NCBI GenBank assembly: GCA_947086625.1
Contig: CAMTZV010000050.1
Location: 1 to 7,931, forward strand
Source: an uncultured bacterium
GTDB taxonomy: Bacteria > Bacillota > Clostridia > Lachnospirales > Lachnospiraceae
DNA length: 7,931 nt
Direction of reading: 5' to 3'
Shown here: positions 4,936-7,931 of the stretch, piece by piece
How the letters are laid out: each line of letters opens with the position of its first letter
How positions within the stretch are numbered: the first letter of the stretch is position 1
Program-made: the position numbers and the translations under genes
Notes under the pieces: model-generated
Databases searched by the model: none
Seen by the model: the letters and a program-made list of their open reading frames with translations, nothing else
Told to the model about the DNA's origin: nothing

Positions 4936-7365
4936 TTATGCTTTTGTCAAAATCGATAAGATCTCATTTAAGATCTCCGCGACCGCCTCATAGTCAAACT
5001 CCTCGACCGCAAGCTGAAGCTTCTCGCGCTCCTTCCCCAGACGGTGCCCATAGGGGTACTGGCTGCAGAACTCCCGCATTTTTGCAAAATCGACATCATA
5101 CTCCTTCACGCCCTTTAAAAAGCCCTGCACGTCGGCAATATAGCTGCCCATTTCGCGCTCCTGATCCATATTAACCGGGGAGATCCTCTGAACCGACGGC
5201 TCTAAGAGCAGCCGTCTGAAATCCTCGCACAGCTCCCCGTACTCGCGCAGGAGCGTTTCATAGTGCTCCCTGATATAGGAAATATCCCCGGAGCCTGCGG
5301 CCTTTTCCATCTGCTCTGCCAGAAATGCCATATGAATCGCGCCGACAACCCGCGACGTGCTTTTGAGCGCATGCACGTGGATCTTGAAATCGGCCCAGTT
5401 TTCCGCCTCATATTCCTTGCCGATGTTTTCGCGGTTCATGCCCGCCTCCATCAGATAGCCGTAGATGTTGTCAATCACGTCGCCGACCGTCCCGGAGGAA
5501 TATTGCAGCGCGTCGTCCAGATCGAGGTCGGGAAGCTGCAGACGGTCGATCACTCTGCGGATCTCGCTCTGACGCTCCTGCTCCGCAGAATGGTCAAGCT
5601 CCACCTCCTCGGTCAGCTTCACAAGCTCATGCGGCAGATATTCGATGAGCGCCTGCTCCAAAAGCTCTCCCTGCACCGGCTTTGAGAGGAAGCCCGTAAA
5701 CCCCTCGTCCAGATAGCTCTGCTTCATCCCCGCCACCGCGTTTGCGGTGAGGATGATGACCGGCGTTGAAATGTTTGGCCCCTTCGGGTCGGCGCGCAGC
5801 GCGTGAAACGCCTCGATACCGTCCATGTTCGGCATAAGGTGGTCCATCAAAATCAGGTCATAGCGGTTGCGCGCACAGATTTCCAGACATTTTCTTCCGT
5901 CCTCCGCCGTGTCGATCTGCACCCGCGTCTGCTTTAAAAGCGACTGGACGACCGTGCGGTTCATGGCATTGTCGTCCACAAGCAAAATACGTGCCTTCGG
6001 CGCCGTAAAGCTCTCGCGGTATCTCTTCTCCGGCTGGGCCTGCTTTTTGTACAGATCGTTCAGGTCGCCCATCGGCTCGTCTCCCATCACGATCTGCGGC
6101 AGATTGAAAAAGAAAATCGAGCCCTTGCCGTAAACGCTCTCCATCATTAGCTCGCTGTCCATCATCTTTAAAAGCTCCTGCGTGATGGAAAGCCCAAGCC
6201 CCGTGCCCTCGATGTGGTGCGCCTTTAAATCCCCGCTGCGCTGGAACGACGCAAAGAGCACCTCTTTGCTCTCCTTGATGCCGATGCCGGTGTCCTTTAC
6301 CGCCACCTTCAGCAAAATGCTGTTTTCCCCTGTCTTCTCCATTTTTACGCGCAGCGTCACGCTGCCTTTTTCCGTATATTTTACCGCGTTCGTCAGAATA
6401 TTTGTGATGATCTGACGGATGCGCACCTCGTCGCCGTAGAGCTCGTTTGGAATGCTTTGATCGATATCCAGTATGAGCTGCAGGTCCTTTTTTTCCATGC
6501 GCGGCTGTACTACGAGCAAAATATCGTAGAGCAGCGTGTTCAGCCGGTACTTCTCCGGCACGACCTCCATCTTACCCGACTCGATCTTTGAAAAATCGAG
6601 AATGTCGTTGATCAGCGAGAGCAGCGCCGTTCCCGCGCGCTGGATATTCTGCGCGTAGCCGAGGATCTCGCTGTTTTGCTCCTCCCGCAAAATCATCTCG
6701 TTCATGCCGAGCACCGCGTTGATCGGCGTGCGGATCTCGTGGGACATATTTGCGAGAAAGCTGCTCTTCGCCTTTGCCGCAGCCGTCGCATCCTCACATT
6801 TCATCTCCACAAGCTGCAACAGGTCGTCAAGGCTCTTCTCGTCCTCTCTTGCCACGCGCCCGATAAACAGATCCTGCGTCTGCATGAGCAGCATCAGGCC
6901 GCTTGCGACAAACATCAGGATCAATACGAAAAAGCTCTCGATCTGGCTGTAGCTGCGCACCAGAATGCCGAGTTCCCCGAACGCAAGCGTGACCACGCTC
7001 GCAAACACGTTCATTGCCGTGACAAATATGTTGAGCCGCAGGTTTTTGTACATCGTGCACTCCAGCAGCACAAAAAGCATGCAGACCGGCAGCATCCGGT
7101 CGGAGTGCGTCTCCAGCGCATAGCAGCCGTACATGGCCATACCGCAGCCGATCGTGACTGCGCCCTGCGCAAAATCAGAGCATGTTTTCGTCGGAAGAAC
7201 CGTCAGGATCCGCGTCACGATCAGCGCAAGCGTAAACACGGATGCCTCGATGAGAAAGCGCCCAAACGGCACGCCATAGCTCAGCCGCAGCGTATAGAGC
7301 ACAAGCACGCTCTCCACCACAAGCACATACCACGTCAGTTTTCTTTCTCTGTGAAAATCCCTCAT
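4936..7365 (-). CDS. Membrane hybrid sensor histidine kinase with REC and HPt domains (kinase 2)
   Basis: This 809-aa paralogue of the downstream kinase has the same layout. About six membrane helices occupy residues 12-29, 36-57, 66-84, 90-105, 111-134 and 143-163, with very short loops and a sequence unlike the sensor of kinase 1, so the two probably read different signals. A linker (165-200) leads to HisKA with H209 (SHEIRTP), HATPase_c with N326, D358 (DTGIGI) and GTGLGL (387-392), a receiver domain (about 458-575) with D464/D465, phospho-acceptor D508, T540 and K562, and an HPt domain with H665 (HALKSTSR). The tail (about 735-809) is helical and ends with an EFDYEAV motif like NFDYDGV in kinase 1. 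Its ATG overlaps the lipid-kinase stop (ATGA) with GGGGTGAGG five bases upstream, indicating translational coupling. All phosphotransfer residues are present; there is no output domain. Confidence 0.95.
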   Translation of the reverse strand: MRDFHRERKLTWYVLVVESVLVLYTLRLSYGVPFGRFLIEASVFTLALIVTRILTVLPTKTCSDFAQGAVTIGCGMAMYGCYALETHSDRMLPVCMLFVLLECTMYKNLRLNIFVTAMNVFASVVTLAFGELGILVRSYSQIESFFVLILMFVASGLMLLMQTQDLFIGRVAREDEKSLDDLLQLVEMKCEDATAAAKAKSSFLANMSHEIRTPINAVLGMNEMILREEQNSEILGYAQNIQRAGTALLSLINDILDFSKIESGKMEVVPEKYRLNTLLYDILLVVQPRMEKKDLQLILDIDQSIPNELYGDEVRIRQIITNILTNAVKYTEKGSVTLRVKMEKTGENSILLKVAVKDTGIGIKESKEVLFASFQRSGDLKAHHIEGTGLGLSITQELLKMMDSELMMESVYGKGSIFFFNLPQIVMGDEPMGDLNDLYKKQAQPEKRYRESFTAPKARILLVDDNAMNRTVVQSLLKQTRVQIDTAEDGRKCLEICARNRYDLILMDHLMPNMDGIEAFHALRADPKGPNISTPVIILTANAVAGMKQSYLDEGFTGFLSKPVQGELLEQALIEYLPHELVKLTEEVELDHSAEQERQSEIRRVIDRLQLPDLDLDDALQYSSGTVGDVIDNIYGYLMEAGMNRENIGKEYEAENWADFKIHVHALKSTSRVVGAIHMAFLAEQMEKAAGSGDISYIREHYETLLREYGELCEDFRRLLLEPSVQRISPVNMDQEREMGSYIADVQGFLKGVKEYDVDFAKMREFCSQYPYGHRLGKEREKLQLAVEEFDYEAVAEILNEILSILTKA
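6401..6445 (-). repeat. Near-identical paralogous segment, copy B (kinase 2)
   Basis: This is the partner of the segment at 3935-3979, with one difference in 45 bases (a silent-looking G/A change). The surrounding kinase-core sequence is also similar, while the membrane sensors and the region between REC and HPt have diverged strongly. That pattern fits an old tandem duplication with strong constraint or local gene conversion over the catalytic core. Confidence 0.85.
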
Positions 7366-7931
7366 GACAGCCTCACCCCTCTCGGAACGACAAAACGCAC
7401 GCTTTCCGGACGCACCTCAATATTCCAGTCACCCTTCGCCGCAACCGTCTCGCCGTCCAGATTGACCACGATCTCACCCTTGTCCGCTCGTGTGATCCGC
7501 ATCTTCTTCGCGGTGCCGACCCGCGCATGCTTTTTCACATAATCATCCTTCTGCCGGAGCAGGCTTACAAGGATGCGCACAAATGCCAGATGCCCCTTCG
7601 CAGGCACGAGCACGTAGCTTCCAAGCCCGTCATTCGGGTAAAAGCCGCCGGGCATACAAAGCGAGCCGCCCAGCACACAGCCGTTGCCCCAGCAGATCTC
7701 GTCATAAACCCCGTCCATCTCCCTGCCGTCCATACGTATCTTCAGATCCATGCGCTTTAAACGCAGCATCGCCTGAAACACGTAAGCCGAATACGGGACA
7801 TGGATGCCCATCGTGCGCACCGGATGCTGTCTGGCGATACACGCCATGACATCTGCGTCCAGGCCGCACGAAAACGTGTTTAATGCTCTGCCGTGGTTCG
7901 TCAGAATCGAATCCACCAGAATGACGTCGCC
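7362..7931 (-). CDS. Diacylglycerol/sphingosine-kinase-family lipid kinase, C-terminal part (5' end outside window)
   Basis: The reading frame is open to the right edge (first visible residues GDVILVDSILTN), so only the last 189 residues are seen. A GTG at 7916 is in frame, but the conserved sequence continues upstream of it, so it is not the real start. The visible part fits the C-terminal domain of the DAGK/YegS/BmrU family: a GxxxxVD...N segment, then NTFSCGLDADV, later WGNGCVLGGSLCMPGG and PNDG, which matches the family pattern of N, GG, P and DG, and near the end NLDGE. Enzymes of this family phosphorylate diacylglycerol or related lipids using ATP at the membrane. The ATP-binding GGDGT motif would lie in the missing N-terminal half, so activity cannot be judged. 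Its TGA overlaps the ATG of kinase 2, placing it in the same operon. Confidence 0.8.
   Translation of the reverse strand, partial: GDVILVDSILTNHGRALNTFSCGLDADVMACIARQHPVRTMGIHVPYSAYVFQAMLRLKRMDLKIRMDGREMDGVYDEICWGNGCVLGGSLCMPGGFYPNDGLGSYVLVPAKGHLAFVRILVSLLRQKDDYVKKHARVGTAKKMRITRADKGEIVVNLDGETVAAKGDWNIEVRPESVRFVVPRGVRLS

Noticed and set aside
6676..7542. 288-codon open frame on the plus strand opposite kinase 2 and the lipid kinase
   Set aside because: It is rich in His, Arg and Gln, has no recognisable domain, spans two real genes on the other strand, and arises from their codon bias. It is a shadow frame.
7362..7916. Lipid kinase as a complete 184-aa protein starting at GTG 7916
   Set aside because: The frame stays open to the window edge and the family-typical residues continue upstream (GDVILVD), so this is an internal codon of a truncated gene.

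Overview
The window looks like chromosomal DNA of an anaerobic, moderately GC-rich member of the Bacillota, most likely a Lachnospiraceae-type clostridium. The grounds are strong Shine-Dalgarno sites, tightly packed co-directional genes, hybrid histidine kinases of the HisKA/HATPase/REC/HPt type common in that group, and a rubrerythrin module (an oxygen-defence protein of anaerobes). The taxon is an inference from style, not from a marker gene.

All five substantial genes lie on the minus strand and are read from right to left as one apparent operon. In transcription order they are: (1) the 3' part of a diacylglycerol/sphingosine-kinase-family lipid kinase, cut by the right edge; (2) an 809-aa membrane hybrid sensor kinase whose ATG overlaps the lipid-kinase stop in an ATGA junction; (3) an 802-aa paralogous hybrid kinase 18 bases further on; (4) a 419-aa protein that joins a calcineurin-like metallophosphoesterase to a complete rubrerythrin (diiron ferritin-like plus rubredoxin), 24 bases further on; (5) an Mrr-type restriction endonuclease whose ATG, preceded by a very strong ribosome binding site, lies 20 bases after the preceding stop. 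The operon promoter is outside the window.

The left 319 bases hold no convincing large gene. They contain a weak hairpin/T-run that may terminate the operon, a doubtful 41-codon ORF, and a good minus-strand sigma-A-type promoter (TTGAAA, 18-bp spacer, extended -10 TGgTATACT) that would serve a gene beyond the left edge. A 7-bp direct repeat with a 10-bp period touches its -35 box.

Working together: both kinases have about six membrane helices with short loops and every residue needed for a His-Asp-His phosphorelay. Neither has a DNA-binding output, and no separate response regulator is encoded here, so the terminal acceptor must be elsewhere. The association with a lipid kinase suggests sensing of membrane state. 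The association with the phosphoesterase-rubrerythrin fusion and Mrr suggests an envelope/redox/DNA-stress theme, but that link is inference from gene order. The least ordinary items are the metallophosphoesterase-rubrerythrin fusion, the tandem kinase pair with near-identical DNA patches, and the shared helical tail after the HPt domain.
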